A stretch of DNA of 64,000 nt. It comes from Microbacterium sp. VKM Ac-2923 (lineage in GTDB: Bacteria > Actinomycetota > Actinomycetes > Actinomycetales > Microbacteriaceae). The translations under genes and the position numbers were made by a program. Each line of letters begins with the position of its first letter. The first letter of the stretch is position 1. Positions 28,789 to 39,408 of the stretch are shown here, piece after piece. The notes below the pieces were generated by a model, which saw nothing but the letters and a program-made list of their open reading frames with translations, searched no databases and was not told the origin of the DNA. The DNA is taken from the NCBI RefSeq assembly GCF_022815605.1, contig NZ_JALGRP010000005.1, positions 186,001-250,000 of the forward strand, given 5' to 3'.

Positions 28789-31499
28789 CAGTCACGTCCC
28801 GTCAGGTGCCAGGCGTCTTCGGATCCCTCGTCGTCGTCGGAGACGACCGGGAGTCCGTCGTACTGCGCTTCGATGGGGTCGACGCCGTAGCGGTCGTCGG
28901 CCTCGGCCGCCACGGGGGCCGCGGGGGCCTCGTCGCCGCGCAGGCGTGCCATCACGGCCGGCAGCTGCTCGTTCGTCACGAGGACATCGCGGGCCTTGGA
29001 ACCCTCGGAGGGACCGACGATCTCTCTCGACTCGAGAAGGTCCATCAGACGCCCGGCCTTCGCGAACCCCACGCGGAGCTTGCGCTGCAGCATCGACGTC
29101 GACCCGAACTGGGTCGACACCACGAGTTCGGCGGCGGCGAGGAGCAACTCGAGGTCGTCGCCGATGTCGGCGTCGATCTCTTTCTTCTCCGCCGCGACCT
29201 GCACGTCGGAGCGGTACTCGGGTCGTGCTTGCTGGGTGACGTGGGCGACGACCTTCTCGATCTCTTGCTCGCTCACCCACGCGCCCTGGACGCGGACCGC
29301 CTTCGAGGCCCCCATCGGGAGGAACAGCCCGTCACCCTGGCCGATCAGGCGGTCCGCGCCCGGCTGGTCGAGGATGACGCGAGAGTCCGTGACGCTCGTC
29401 ACCGCGAAGGCGAGGCGCGAGGGCACGTTGGCCTTGATGAGTCCGGTCACGACGTCGACCGACGGTCGCTGCGTGGCCAGAACAAGGTGGATACCGCTGG
29501 CACGGGCGAGCTGGGTGATGCGCACGATCGAATCCTCGACGTCGCGCGGCGCGACCATCATGAGATCGGCGAGCTCGTCGACCACGACGAGGAGGTACGG
29601 GTAGGGCTTGAGCACGCGCTCGCTCCCCGCGGGGAGCTTCAACTCGCCCGCGACGACGGCTCGGTTGAAGTCATCGATGTGTCGGAACCCGAACGACGCG
29701 AGGTCGTCGTAGCGCATGTCCATCTCTTTGACGACCCACTGCAGCGCCTCGGCGGCTTTCTTCGGGTTCGTGATGATGGGAGTGATGAGGTGCGGGACGC
29801 CGGCGTAGGACGTGAGCTCGACCCGCTTGGGGTCGATGAGCACCATGCGCACGTCTGCCGGCTTCGCGCGCATGAGCAGGCTCGTGATCATCGAGTTGAC
29901 GAAGCTGGACTTGCCGGAACCGGTCGAACCGGCGACGAGCAGGTGGGGCATCTTCGCGAGGTTGGCCACCACGAAGCCGCCGCCGACGTCTTTGCCCACG
30001 CCGATGGTCATGGGGTGGGTCGAGGCGGACGCGGCATCCGATCGGAGGATGTCGCCGAGGGTGACGATCTCGCGATCCGCGTTGGGGATCTCGACGCCGA
30101 TCGCGCTCTTGCCCGGGATCGGCGCGAGGATGCGCACCTCGTTCGAGGCGACCGCGTAGGCGATGTTGTTCGTCAACGCGGTGATGCGCTCGACCTTGAC
30201 GCCCGGTCCGACCTCGATCTCGTACTGCGTGACCGTCGGTCCGCGAGAGAACCCGGTCACGCGCGCGTCGACCTTGAACTGCTCCATGACGTTCTCGATC
30301 GCCGCGACGACGGCGTCGTTGGCGGCGGAACGCGCCTTCGGTGGCGTGCCGTTCGCCAGCGCGGTCACGGCCGGGAGACGGTAGGTCGCCGAGGGCGGCG
30401 CGCCGGCGCTGTCGCCGCCGAGTCCGGAGATGCCGGGCAACTCGTCGTCGTCGAGCCCCTCGTCGAGGGGCGAGTCGTCGTGGAGTCCTCGACCGGATGC
30501 CGCCGCCTGGAGGACGCGCGGGTCGAAGACCTCTGTCAGTGCGTCAGGGGCCGGGGGCCGCGGTGGCGTCGACACGGGCGGGGTGACCGGTTCGGGGTCC
30601 ACGACAGGGGACTCGAAGCCGCCCTGCGGCGTACCCGGCGACAACAGTTCGGTGAGGTCGTCGGATCCGAGCGTGGAATCGGGGTCCTCCTCGCGCCCGG
30701 ACTTGTTGCGTCGCCACCAGGGCAGAGACTTCTCGCCGGGCGCGTCGGCGTCATCGTCGACCGGGAGCGCCTTGGTCGCGGGATCCGGCCGCTCGCTGCG
30801 TTCGACCCCGAACATCCACGCGTACAGCTCGCCGAGCCGTCGACCGATGCGGTTGGGAGGCGTTTTCGTCAGAATGAGCACGCTGAGGACGGCGAGCAGC
30901 GACAGGGCGATGTAGGCGCCCACGTCTTGGAGGACGAGGGCGAGGGGCTCACCGACGATCCACCCGGCGATGCCGCCCGCCGGGCTCAGAGCGGGAAGAC
31001 CGCCTTGGTTGGGCACGGGGCGACCGCCCGCGACGTGGAGGAAACCGGCCAGGGTCACGACCAGCAGACCGAAACCGATGCCCACCCGTCCGTTGTCGTG
31101 CACCGAGGCGGGGTGGCGGAACAGCCAGCCCGCGAGAAGCAGCAACAGCACCGGCAGCACGAAGGCCACCCGCCCGACGAGGGCGCCGAAGCTGTAGGCG
31201 CTGATGATCGCCGCGGCATCCGTACCGATGAAGAACCACTCGACAACGGCCCCGATCACGGCGAGCACGACGAGGAAGAACGGAAATCCGTCGCGACGCT
31301 GATCGCGCTCGAGGGTCTCGGGGCCGAACGCGCGGAACATGCCACCGACGCCGTGGGCGACCGCCATCCAGGCGCGAACGGCTACCGCGGGCTTCTCGGG
31401 CTCGTCGACGTAGCGCTTGGGCGCGGGAGCGGGGGCCTTGGACCGCGCTGACCCCTTCGCGGGGGCGCGGCCGCCAGACGGGGACGAGGTACGAGCCAT
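28788..31499 (-). CDS. ftsK: DNA translocase FtsK
   Basis: Septal DNA pump of 903 residues that clears and unlinks chromosome termini. A basic Ala/Pro/Lys-rich start, four to five N-terminal membrane segments (about 60-215), a Pro/Asp-rich linker to about 380, then the RecA-like motor with Walker A ([15 protein letters not shown]) and Walker B ([13 protein letters not shown]). A C-terminal gamma winged helix (about 795-855, [21 protein letters not shown]) would read orientation sequences. Start at ATG 31499; GGAGGA immediately precedes it, and a -10 six bases upstream predicts a leaderless mRNA. Confidence 0.95.
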   Translation of the reverse strand: MARTSSPSGGRAPAKGSARSKAPAPAPKRYVDEPEKPAVAVRAWMAVAHGVGGMFRAFGPETLERDQRRDGFPFFLVVLAVIGAVVEWFFIGTDAAAIISAYSFGALVGRVAFVLPVLLLLLAGWLFRHPASVHDNGRVGIGFGLLVVTLAGFLHVAGGRPVPNQGGLPALSPAGGIAGWIVGEPLALVLQDVGAYIALSLLAVLSVLILTKTPPNRIGRRLGELYAWMFGVERSERPDPATKALPVDDDADAPGEKSLPWWRRNKSGREEDPDSTLGSDDLTELLSPGTPQGGFESPVVDPEPVTPPVSTPPRPPAPDALTEVFDPRVLQAAASGRGLHDDSPLDEGLDDDELPGISGLGGDSAGAPPSATYRLPAVTALANGTPPKARSAANDAVVAAIENVMEQFKVDARVTGFSRGPTVTQYEIEVGPGVKVERITALTNNIAYAVASNEVRILAPIPGKSAIGVEIPNADREIVTLGDILRSDAASASTHPMTIGVGKDVGGGFVVANLAKMPHLLVAGSTGSGKSSFVNSMITSLLMRAKPADVRMVLIDPKRVELTSYAGVPHLITPIITNPKKAAEALQWVVKEMDMRYDDLASFGFRHIDDFNRAVVAGELKLPAGSERVLKPYPYLLVVVDELADLMMVAPRDVEDSIVRITQLARASGIHLVLATQRPSVDVVTGLIKANVPSRLAFAVTSVTDSRVILDQPGADRLIGQGDGLFLPMGASKAVRVQGAWVSEQEIEKVVAHVTQQARPEYRSDVQVAAEKKEIDADIGDDLELLLAAAELVVSTQFGSTSMLQRKLRVGFAKAGRLMDLLESREIVGPSEGSKARDVLVTNEQLPAVMARLRGDEAPAAPVAAEADDRYGVDPIEAQYDGLPVVSDDDEGSEDAWHLTGRD

Positions 31500-31505
31500 T
31501 CCTCC

Positions 31506-31528
31506 ACGGTAGGCGGCACCTCCGACAT
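31506..31528 (-). promoter_or_regulatory. ftsK promoter (TGTCGG-N8-TANNNT type)
   Basis: Minus strand: ATGTCGGAG (31528-31520), eight bases, TACCGT (31511-31506), then six bases to the ATG. The nine-base element is identical to that of the proximal recA promoter. Confidence 0.55.
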
Positions 31529-31549
31529 TCGCTCGCACCGACGCGGGGT

Positions 31550-32041
31550 TCAGCCCAGCCGCTTGACCATGGCGTCGCGTCCGATCCCGCGGCGGACGAC
31601 CGCGAACCCCTCAGACCGGTACAGCGAGACCGCGTAGTTGTCGCGCTCGACGCTCAGGCTGATGCGCGCGTACCCCTCGCCGCGGGCGTGGTCGGCGAGC
31701 CGCCGCAGCAGGGCGCGGCCGATCCCGTGGGCTCTCCACACCGGCCGTACGCCGATGATCAGTTCGGGGACACCGGTGCCGACCCACCCGAAACCGGGCT
31801 CGTCACGGGGCAGCATGCGATACCACGCGGCGCCTACCGGCTCGCCGCCGGGAGACTCGGCGATGAACCCGGCGTCGCCGGGACGAAGCCAGCCGGCGAT
31901 GTACCTGCTGTACTCCGGGCTGCTGATGATCTCGTGGCGTGGACGTGCGGCGCCGGCACGCCAATTGGCGGCCTCGACGGCCATGTCGGCCAGGAACACG
32001 CCGTCAGACCGGAGCGCCGCGCGGATCGGGAGAGCGGGCAT
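31550..32041 (-). CDS. GNAT family N-acetyltransferase
   Basis: Acetyltransferase-like protein of 163 residues. The acetyl-CoA loop is [18 protein letters not shown], followed by [20 protein letters not shown]. Substrate unknown. The ATG at 32041 gives [20 protein letters not shown], typical for the family. It is co-oriented with ftsK but ftsK has its own promoter between them. Confidence 0.85.
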   Translation of the reverse strand: MPALPIRAALRSDGVFLADMAVEAANWRAGAARPRHEIISSPEYSRYIAGWLRPGDAGFIAESPGGEPVGAAWYRMLPRDEPGFGWVGTGVPELIIGVRPVWRAHGIGRALLRRLADHARGEGYARISLSVERDNYAVSLYRSEGFAVVRRGIGRDAMVKRLG

Positions 32042-32168
32042 GCCCGCATGATAGCGACAAGCGACGGTCGCGGAAGAACGGCCATGTCCGCAACGCAGCC
32101 GCACCCTCGCACCACCCGGCCCGCACGGAGCGACCACCGACGCGGGCCGCCGGCCGCGGAGACGACGA

Positions 32169-32194
32169 AGCGCCGCGGGCGAACCCGCGGCGCT
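32169..32194 (-). terminator. rnj terminator
   Basis: Perfect 11-bp stem with CGAA tetraloop (32169-32179 with 32184-32194), 10 bases after the rnj stop. Confidence 0.75.
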
Positions 32195-32203
32195 CGATGC
32201 CGA

Positions 32204-33880
32204 TCAGGCCTCGATGACCATCGGCACGATCATCGGCCGACGACGGAGCGACTGATTGACCCAGCGACCGATGGTGCGGCGCACGACCTGCTGAAGCGCG
32301 TGGTTGTCGCGGACGCCGGACTTCGCCGCTTCGGCGAGAGCGGCCGCGATCTTCGGCTTGACGCTGTCGAAGACCTTGTCGTCCTCGGCGAACCCGCGCG
32401 CGTGGATCTCCGGACCCGAGATGATCTTCCCGGTCGCCGAGTCGACGACGACGATCACCGAGATGAAGCCCTCCTCGCCCAGGATGCGGCGGTCCTTGAG
32501 GTCGGCATCCGTGATCTCCCCCACCGACGAGCCGTCGACGTAGACGAATCCGATGTCGACCTGGCCGACCACCCGGGCGACGCCGTCGCGGAGGTCCACC
32601 ACGGTGCCGTTCTCGCCGAGGATCGTGTTCTCCTCCGGGATGCCGGTCTCGCGAGCGAGCTTGGCGTTCGCCATGAGGTGGCGGTACTCGCCGTGCACGG
32701 GCAGGACGTTCTTGGGCTTGAGGATGTTGTAGCAGTAGAGCAGCTCACCCGCGGCGGCGTGACCCGACACGTGCACCTTGGCGTTGCCCTTGTGCACGAC
32801 CGTGGCGCCGAGCTTGGTCAGCCCGTCGATCACGCGGTAGATCGCGTTCTCGTTCCCGGGGATCTGGCTGGATGCCAGGATGATCGTGTCGCCCTCGCCC
32901 GGCTCGATCGCGTGATCGAGGTTCGCCATGCGGCTGAGCACCGCCATGGGCTCGCCCTGCGAACCGGTCGACATGTAGACGATCTTGTCGTCGGGAAGGT
33001 CGCGGGCCTTCTTGTAGTCGATCAGCACCCCCTCGGGGACGTTGAGGTAGCCGAGGTCGGCGGCGATGCCCATATTGCGCACCATGCTGCGACCGAGCAG
33101 CGCCACGCGCCGGCCGTTCGCGTGCGCGGCGTCGAGCACCTGCTGCACGCGGTGCACATGGCTGGAGAAGCTCGCGACCACCACGCGGCGCGGCGCCTTG
33201 GCGATCACCTGGTCGAGCACCGGGCCGATGCCCCGCTCCGTGGGCGTGAACCCGGGCACGTCCGCGTTGGTGGAGTCCACCAGGAACAGGTCGACGCCCT
33301 CTTCGCCGAGTCGCGCGAAGGCGCGCAGGTCGGTGATGCGGCCGTCGAGCGGCAGCTGGTCCATCTTGAAGTCGCCGGTGGCCAGCACCAGGCCCGCGGG
33401 CGTACGGATGGCGACGGCGAGCGCGTCGGGGATCGAGTGGTTGACCGCGACGAACTCGAGGTCGAAGGGCCCGACCTTCTCGTGCTGCCCCTCTTTCACC
33501 GTGAGCGTGTAGGGGCGGATCCGGTGCTCCTTGAGCTTCGCCTCGATGAGCGCGAGCGTGAGGCCCGAACCGATCAGGGGGATGTCGCCCTTGAGCTTCA
33601 GCAGATAGGGAACGGCACCGATGTGGTCTTCGTGCCCGTGGGTGAGCACGACGCCGACGACATCGTCGAGGCGGTGCTTGATGGGCTCGAAGTCGGGCAG
33701 GATCAGGTCGACGCCGGGCTGGTGCTCCTCGGGGAACAGCACGCCGCAGTCGACGACGAGAAGCTTGCCCTCGTACTCGAAGACGGTCATGTTGCGACCG
33801 ACCTCGCCGAGGCCGCCGAGCGGGATCACGCGGAGCGTGCCCGGAGCGAGAGCGGGGGGATCGTAAACGGTCGTGGGCAT
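32204..33880 (-). CDS. rnj: Ribonuclease J
   Basis: Metallo-beta-lactamase/beta-CASP ribonuclease of 558 residues with 5'-exo and endonuclease activity in mRNA and rRNA processing. The zinc motif is LTHGHEDHIGAVPYLL, with GDFKMDQLPLDG, the beta-CASP segment VASFSSHVHRVQQ and HVSGHAAAGELL in the C-terminal part. ATG at 33880; an upstream ATG adds 10 non-conserved residues. Directly downstream of dapA, the usual actinobacterial pair. Confidence 0.95.
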   Translation of the reverse strand: MPTTVYDPPALAPGTLRVIPLGGLGEVGRNMTVFEYEGKLLVVDCGVLFPEEHQPGVDLILPDFEPIKHRLDDVVGVVLTHGHEDHIGAVPYLLKLKGDIPLIGSGLTLALIEAKLKEHRIRPYTLTVKEGQHEKVGPFDLEFVAVNHSIPDALAVAIRTPAGLVLATGDFKMDQLPLDGRITDLRAFARLGEEGVDLFLVDSTNADVPGFTPTERGIGPVLDQVIAKAPRRVVVASFSSHVHRVQQVLDAAHANGRRVALLGRSMVRNMGIAADLGYLNVPEGVLIDYKKARDLPDDKIVYMSTGSQGEPMAVLSRMANLDHAIEPGEGDTIILASSQIPGNENAIYRVIDGLTKLGATVVHKGNAKVHVSGHAAAGELLYCYNILKPKNVLPVHGEYRHLMANAKLARETGIPEENTILGENGTVVDLRDGVARVVGQVDIGFVYVDGSSVGEITDADLKDRRILGEEGFISVIVVVDSATGKIISGPEIHARGFAEDDKVFDSVKPKIAAALAEAAKSGVRDNHALQQVVRRTIGRWVNQSLRRRPMIVPMVIEA

Positions 33881-33955
33881 AGTGCCTCCTCGGACGCCAC
33901 CGCGTGGCATCCCTTGGTGTGGCGTCCCTGGCCGCGGTTCGGCGGACGCCGATGT

Positions 33956-34933
33956 CTATCGCGTTGTGCCGTGCACCTTCGGCAGGGCACCACCGGCGGC
34001 CGCGTTGCGGTCGGGGCGGAAGTTCGAGAAGTCGGCGCCGGCCACGTTTTTAACGAGGGCGAGCTCGTCTTCGATGACGGCGGCCTCCCACTCCTCCGGA
34101 CCGACGAGGGGCAGGCGGACGCGCGGGCTGCCAATCCGTCCGAGCCCGTGGAGGATGTACTTCGCCGCGACGGTGCCGGGCACGTGCGTCATGACTGCCC
34201 GCACCAGCGGTTCGAGGCCCTTGTGCGCGGCGGTGGCGGATGCCAGATCGCCCGCGTTGACGGCATCCACGATCGTGCGGTACGGAGCCGCAGCGATGTT
34301 CGCGGTCACGCCGATGAGACCCGAGGCGCCGATCGCGAGGTGCGGGAGCACGTTGGCGTCATCGCCCGAGAAATACATCAGGTCGGTCTGGTTGAGCACG
34401 CGGCTGACCTCGCTGAAGTCGCCCTTGGCGTCTTTGATGGCGAGGATGTTCGGGTGCTTGGCCAGGCGCAGAATCGTCTCGTACTTGATCGGCACGCCCG
34501 TGCGGCCGGGGATGTCGTAGAGGATGACCGGCAGATCGGTCGCGTCGGCGACCAGGCGGAAGTGCGTGAGGATGCCGGCCTGCGTCGGCTTGTTGTAGTA
34601 CGGCGTGACGATCATGATGCCGTCGGCCCCGGCCTTCTCGCTGGCCTTGTAGAGCTCGATCGCGTGCGCGGTCTCGTTCGAGCCGCCGCCCGTGATGATC
34701 TTGGCGCGACCCGCCGCGACGTCTTTGCCGACCTCGACCAACCGCAGCTTCTCGGGGTCGGTGAGGGTGGAGGTCTCCCCCGTCGTGCCCGTCACGACGA
34801 TTCCGTCGGCACCGGCGCTGACGACGTCGTCGATGTGCTTCTCGGTGGCCGGCCAATCGACTTCGCCGTCGGCGGTCATCGGGGTGATGAGCGCGACGAG
34901 CACCTGACCGAAGGGATTGGCGGAGTGCGTCAT
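33956..34933 (-). CDS. dapA: 4-hydroxy-tetrahydrodipicolinate synthase
   Basis: Class I aldolase of 325 residues that condenses pyruvate and aspartate semialdehyde, the first step of the lysine/DAP branch. GTTGETSTLT is the substrate loop, YDIPGRTGVPI carries the catalytic Tyr, and the Schiff-base Lys lies in ILAIKDAKGD. A TAACCT box (34945-34940) ends six bases before the ATG, predicting a leaderless mRNA. Divergent from the Nudix gene. Confidence 0.95.
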   Translation of the reverse strand: MTHSANPFGQVLVALITPMTADGEVDWPATEKHIDDVVSAGADGIVVTGTTGETSTLTDPEKLRLVEVGKDVAAGRAKIITGGGSNETAHAIELYKASEKAGADGIMIVTPYYNKPTQAGILTHFRLVADATDLPVILYDIPGRTGVPIKYETILRLAKHPNILAIKDAKGDFSEVSRVLNQTDLMYFSGDDANVLPHLAIGASGLIGVTANIAAAPYRTIVDAVNAGDLASATAAHKGLEPLVRAVMTHVPGTVAAKYILHGLGRIGSPRVRLPLVGPEEWEAAVIEDELALVKNVAGADFSNFRPDRNAAAGGALPKVHGTTR

Positions 34934-34939
34934 GGTCCC

Positions 34940-34945
34940 AGGTTA
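34940..34945 (-). promoter_or_regulatory. dapA leaderless promoter (-10)
   Basis: TAACCT on the minus strand, exactly six bases before the dapA ATG. Confidence 0.5.
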
Positions 34946-35027
34946 TCGGTTCGACGCCCCCCATCCCCGGCGGGCCGCCGCTCGGGGGTGAATAATCCGT
35001 GACGGCACCGCCGCCTAGGGTGGCGGC

Positions 35028-35564
35028 ATGGCCTGGATCACCCGAGCGTCGCGCACCGTCTACGAGAACCGCTGGATCCACGTCCGCGAGGACGAGGTCA
35101 CCGGTCCTCACGGCGACGGCATCTACGGGGTCGTGCGGATGCAGCATCCCGCGGTCTTCGTGATCGCGCTCGACGAACAGAACCGCGTCTGCCTCATCGA
35201 GCTCGACCGCTACACGACCGGGCGCTCCGTCGAGGTTCCGGCCGGAGGGTCGGACGGGGAGGATCCTCTGGCGGCCGCGCAGCGGGAGCTGCTCGAAGAG
35301 ACCGGCATCACGGCCTCCGAATGGGAACTGCTCGGGCGGATGAATGCGCTCAACGGGATCGCGGACGCCCCCGAACACGTCTTCCTCGCGCGGGGTCTGA
35401 CGGCGACGGATGCCGCGACCTCGCAGCGCGAGGAGGGCATCGACGCCGTACGGTGGGTGCCCTTCGCCGAGGCGCTCGACCTCGTCGCCGACGGGACGAT
35501 CGCCGACGGAGAGACCATCGCGGCACTGGCGTTCGCGGGTATCCGGCTGGGGCGCTTCCGCTGA
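35028..35564 (+). CDS. Nudix hydrolase (ADP-ribose pyrophosphatase-like)
   Basis: 178 residues, hydrolysing a nucleoside diphosphate linked to X. The Nudix box REL-LEETGI is intact (ED-x6-QRELLEETGI). The segment before it (VPAGGSDGED) is one residue shorter than the common PAGxxDxGED pattern. Overall form fits ADP-ribose/sugar pyrophosphatases. A TAGGGT (35016-35021) ends six bases before the ATG. Converges on the SDR gene. Confidence 0.85.
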   Translation: MAWITRASRTVYENRWIHVREDEVTGPHGDGIYGVVRMQHPAVFVIALDEQNRVCLIELDRYTTGRSVEVPAGGSDGEDPLAAAQRELLEETGITASEWELLGRMNALNGIADAPEHVFLARGLTATDAATSQREEGIDAVRWVPFAEALDLVADGTIADGETIAALAFAGIRLGRFR

Positions 35565-35637
35565 GGACGGCCCGGCGGGCGGGCCATCGCAGGACGACAC
35601 GTCCGGCGATCCCGCTGGGGATGGCCCGACGGGCGAG

Positions 35638-36396
35638 TCAGCGTCCGCGCGCGGCCGCCCGCACCACGACGCGGTCGGGAAGCACGCGCGAACCCGCCAC
35701 CAGCAGCGCGTATCGCCACGACGGCACGCTCACCGAGCGCCCCCGCGCGGCGGCCCGCAGCCCCTCTCGCACGACGGTGGCCGCGTCGAGCCACAGTCCG
35801 GGCGCGACGCCCTCGTGGCCGGGGGCGAGGCCGAGACGCTCATGGAAGTTCGTGTGCACGAAGCCGGGGCACACCGCCGTGACCGTGACGCCGCGCGGGC
35901 GGTAGACGACGTTGGCCCAGCGGCTGAACGAGATGAGCCAGCCCTTCGCTGCACCGTAGGTTCCGCGCGGCACGAAACCCGCGACCGAGGCGACGTTGAC
36001 GATGCGCCCGCTCCCCCGCTCGAGCATCGCCGGTAGCGCGGCGCGCGTGAGGCGCATCGCCACCTCGACGTGCAGGCGCAGGTGGCGCACCTCGTCGTCG
36101 ATCGGGTTCTGCTCGAACCGCAGGTCGAGACCGAATCCGGCGTTGTTCACGAGCACGTCGATGTCACCGCTGCGCAGTCGCTTCTCGACGGCCGCGAGTT
36201 CCCCGTCGTCGAGCAGGTCGGCGACCAGCACCTCGACGCGCCGACCGTGCGTCTCACGCACGTCGGCGGCGACGACGTCGAGGGCCGCGCGATCGCGGGC
36301 GACGAGGACCAGGTCGGCGCCGCGCGCGGCGAGCTGCCGAGCGAACTCGGCGCCCAATCCCGAACTCGCTCCCGTGATCAGCGCCGCGCGGGCCAT
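35638..36396 (-). CDS. SDR family NAD(P)-dependent oxidoreductase
   Basis: Short-chain dehydrogenase of 252 residues. The cofactor motif is ITGASSGLGAEFARQL, with NNAGFG, and the catalytic Ser and Tyr-x3-Lys lie in NVASVAGFVPRGTYGAAKGW. Substrate unknown; similar to DltE/YqjQ-like SDRs. It starts one base after dfrA ends, so it is the third gene of thyA-dfrA-SDR. Confidence 0.88.
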   Translation of the reverse strand: MARAALITGASSGLGAEFARQLAARGADLVLVARDRAALDVVAADVRETHGRRVEVLVADLLDDGELAAVEKRLRSGDIDVLVNNAGFGLDLRFEQNPIDDEVRHLRLHVEVAMRLTRAALPAMLERGSGRIVNVASVAGFVPRGTYGAAKGWLISFSRWANVVYRPRGVTVTAVCPGFVHTNFHERLGLAPGHEGVAPGLWLDAATVVREGLRAAARGRSVSVPSWRYALLVAGSRVLPDRVVVRAAARGR

Positions 36397-36397
36397 G

Positions 36398-36891
36398 TCA
36401 TCCCTCTCGCCGGTACGTCTCGAACCGGTACCGGATGCCGCTGCGCGAGGTGTGCCAGCCGTCGTCGGGGTCAGCGGCGACCCGGCGCCACCCCTCTTTC
36501 GATGGGGCGACGGTGTCGCCGTCGACCTCGAGATCGAGGCGCGTCACCTCGAGCACGTCGGCCCGGGCGATGGCGGCGGCGTACAGCATTCCGCCGCCGA
36601 TGACCCAGGTGTGCTCGCCGGCGGCCAGCGCCAGGGCGTCGTCGAGCGAGCCCGCGCGCTCCGCACCCGCGGCTGTCCAGTCGGCGGCGCGGCTGACGAC
36701 GATGTTGCGCCGGCCGGGGAGCGGGCGGAACCGCGGCGGCAGCGATTCCCACGTGCGTCGACCCATCACCACATCGGCGGTGCCGGTCACCTGGCGGAAG
36801 TGCGCCATGTCCTCGGGGACGTGCCACGGCATCCCGCCCCCGGAGCCGATCACGCCGCCCTGCGCCTCGGCCCAGACCAGACCCAGCGAGG

Positions 36892-36895
<4 letters not shown>
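36398..36895 (-). CDS. dfrA: Dihydrofolate reductase
   Basis: 165 residues, reduces dihydrofolate using NADPH. Characteristic [31 protein letters not shown] is present in parts, with catalytic acidic residue in PWHVPED, the NADPH motif [10 protein letters not shown] and [13 protein letters not shown]. Four-base overlap with thyA: ThyA makes dihydrofolate and DfrA regenerates tetrahydrofolate. Confidence 0.95.
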
Positions 36896-37701
<806 letters not shown>

Positions 37702-37861
37702 GCGTTCACGATACCCGCGTGAGTGCCGCGAGGAGGGTCCGCGCACGGCACCGGGGACGGACTCCGGCTGGGGAGGAGGGATGCCGGTGCGCCGCCGCCG
37801 CGGAGACCCCGCGCTCGGCGTCATGCGGAGACTCATCGACCCCCGGCCCGTCCACGGGCAT

Positions 37862-37867
37862 TAGCGT
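37862..37867 (+). promoter_or_regulatory. -10 of the thioredoxin-like gene
   Basis: TAGCGT eight bases before the GTG start at 37876; predicts a leader of about one or two bases. Confidence 0.4.
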
Positions 37868-37875
37868 TGCGTGTC

Positions 37876-38313
37876 GTGGATCTGACTCCCTCGCTCGTCA
37901 CGGCCGGCGTACTCGTCGCCCTGACGGTCGTCGTCGGCCTGACCCTGCGCCGCCGGCAGGGCCGCGCGCGAGCGGTCTCTTCGACCGAGGTCGTGGACCC
38001 CCGGAGCCTCGGTGCGGACGCGCTCGGCGAGCAGGCCACCCTGCTGCAGTTCAGCACGGAGATGTGCTCGCGCTGCCCGGGGGTGCACCGCCTGCTCTCC
38101 GCGATCGCCGACTCGCGCGGCGGCGTGCGCCATCTCGACGTGGACCTCACCCACCGCCCGGACCTCGCGCAGCGCTTCCGCGTCCTGCAGACACCCACCA
38201 CCCTCGTCCTCGACCGACGGGGATCGATCCGCACGCGGTTCGGCGGGACCCCCGGCCGCGCCGTCATCGAACTCGAGCTCGACCGACTGCTCACGGAGGA
38301 CACCCATGCCTGA
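37876..38313 (+). CDS. Membrane-anchored thioredoxin-like protein
   Basis: 145 residues. A single N-terminal membrane segment (about 6-24) is followed by a basic stretch and a thioredoxin fold with Cys64-Ser-Arg-Cys67 (CSRCPG) and the cis-Pro loop VLQTPTTLVLD. It probably handles disulfides or reductive signals at the membrane. It overlaps the DUF4395 gene by eight bases, a pair commonly found together, and DUF4395 proteins are proposed partners of such thioredoxins. GTG start chosen for the intact membrane segment. Confidence 0.82.
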   Translation: MDLTPSLVTAGVLVALTVVVGLTLRRRQGRARAVSSTEVVDPRSLGADALGEQATLLQFSTEMCSRCPGVHRLLSAIADSRGGVRHLDVDLTHRPDLAQRFRVLQTPTTLVLDRRGSIRTRFGGTPGRAVIELELDRLLTEDTHA

Positions 38314-38878
38314 CGTCTCGCGCATCGACGCCCGCGGCCCCCGCTTCGCGGCATCCATCACCGCCGTCCTGCTGCTGGTCGCGACGGTGCTGAGCCTCAT
38401 CGGGATCTCGACGCAGCGCGTCTCGGCCGGGTTCATCGCCGTCCAGCCGTCCTCGGGAGCGACGCTGGCCCCGGACGCGTGGGCCGTGTCGGCCCTTCCC
38501 CTGCTCGCGCGAACGACCGACCCCGGATTCCTCCTGCTGCTCGTCGTCGCCCTGCTCTTCGTCTGGGGGGTCGCCTCGCCCCGAACCGCCCCGTGGGGCG
38601 TCCTGTACCGACGGGTGATCCAGCCGCGCCTGTCGCCCCCGACCGAGTTCGAAGACCCGCGTCCGCCGCGCTTCGCGCAGGGCGTCGGCCTCTTCGTGAC
38701 CGTGCTCGGCCTGCTGCTGCATCTGGCCGGAGTCCCGTGGTCGCTGCCGATCGCGGCCGCGATGGCCTTCGTCGCCGCGTTCCTGAACGCCGTGTTCGGT
38801 CTGTGCCTCGGATGCCAGCTGTACCTCGTGCTCCAGCGTGCGGGCCTCGTCGGACGACGTGGTCCGGTCGCCGCCTGA
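38306..38878 (+). CDS. DUF4395 membrane protein
   Basis: 190 residues with about four to five hydrophobic segments: 16-34, one around 62-82, and two in the C-terminal DUF4395 half (PPRFAQGVGLFVTVLGLLLH and a Cys-containing GLCLGCQLYLVL). Family function unknown; the Cys pair may exchange electrons with the upstream thioredoxin (inference). ATG at 38306 lies within the end of the thioredoxin gene. Confidence 0.82.
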   Translation: MPDVSRIDARGPRFAASITAVLLLVATVLSLIGISTQRVSAGFIAVQPSSGATLAPDAWAVSALPLLARTTDPGFLLLLVVALLFVWGVASPRTAPWGVLYRRVIQPRLSPPTEFEDPRPPRFAQGVGLFVTVLGLLLHLAGVPWSLPIAAAMAFVAAFLNAVFGLCLGCQLYLVLQRAGLVGRRGPVAA

Positions 38879-38982
38879 GCCTTCCCTCGACGCAGACTGT
38901 CAAGGCCCGCCTCGCCCCGGTGACCCTCATTAGGCTGGCCGCGTCGCGGTCATCGGGACCGCATGAGATCACGGAGGTTCCC

Positions 38983-39408
38983 ATGGCCGTCACGAGCGAA
39001 GCAGCCACCGCCTGGAAGGGCAGCCTGTTCGAGGGATCGGGTGAGGTCACCTTCACCTCCTCGGGCATCGGCACGTTCGACGTGAACTGGAAGGCGCGGA
39101 GCGAGGGATCGAGCTCGGTCACCACGCCCGAAGAACTGCTCGCCGGTGCCCACTCGGCGTGCTTCAGCATGGCGCTGTCGAACGCCCTCGCCGACAACGG
39201 GACGCCGCCGGAGTCCGTCGACACGACCGCATCGATCACCTTCAAGCCCGGCACCGGCATCACCGGCAGCCACCTCAACGTCAACGCGGTCGTGCCCGAC
39301 CTCGACGACGAGACGTTCCAGAAGATCGCCGCCGACGCCAAGGCCAACTGCCCGGTCTCGCAGGCGCTCTCGGGCATCGACATCACCCTCGAGGCCACGC
39401 TTGCCTGA
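38983..39408 (+). CDS. OsmC/Ohr family peroxiredoxin
   Basis: 141 residues, thiol peroxidase for organic hydroperoxides or peroxide defence. The two redox Cys are in AHSACFSMALSN and ANCPVSQALSGI, 70-odd residues apart as in OsmC. AUG with a GGAGG-type site (ACGGAGG) seven bases upstream; a TAGGCT about 45 bases before it (38932-38937) may be its -10. It overlaps the following epimerase gene by eight bases. Confidence 0.9.
   Translation: MAVTSEAATAWKGSLFEGSGEVTFTSSGIGTFDVNWKARSEGSSSVTTPEELLAGAHSACFSMALSNALADNGTPPESVDTTASITFKPGTGITGSHLNVNAVVPDLDDETFQKIAADAKANCPVSQALSGIDITLEATLA

Noticed and set aside
31688..35002. Very long plus-strand open frame (~1100 codons) antisense to rnj and dapA
   Set aside because: Such frames are expected opposite GC-rich genes with strong third-position bias; rnj and dapA on the other strand have complete conserved motifs.
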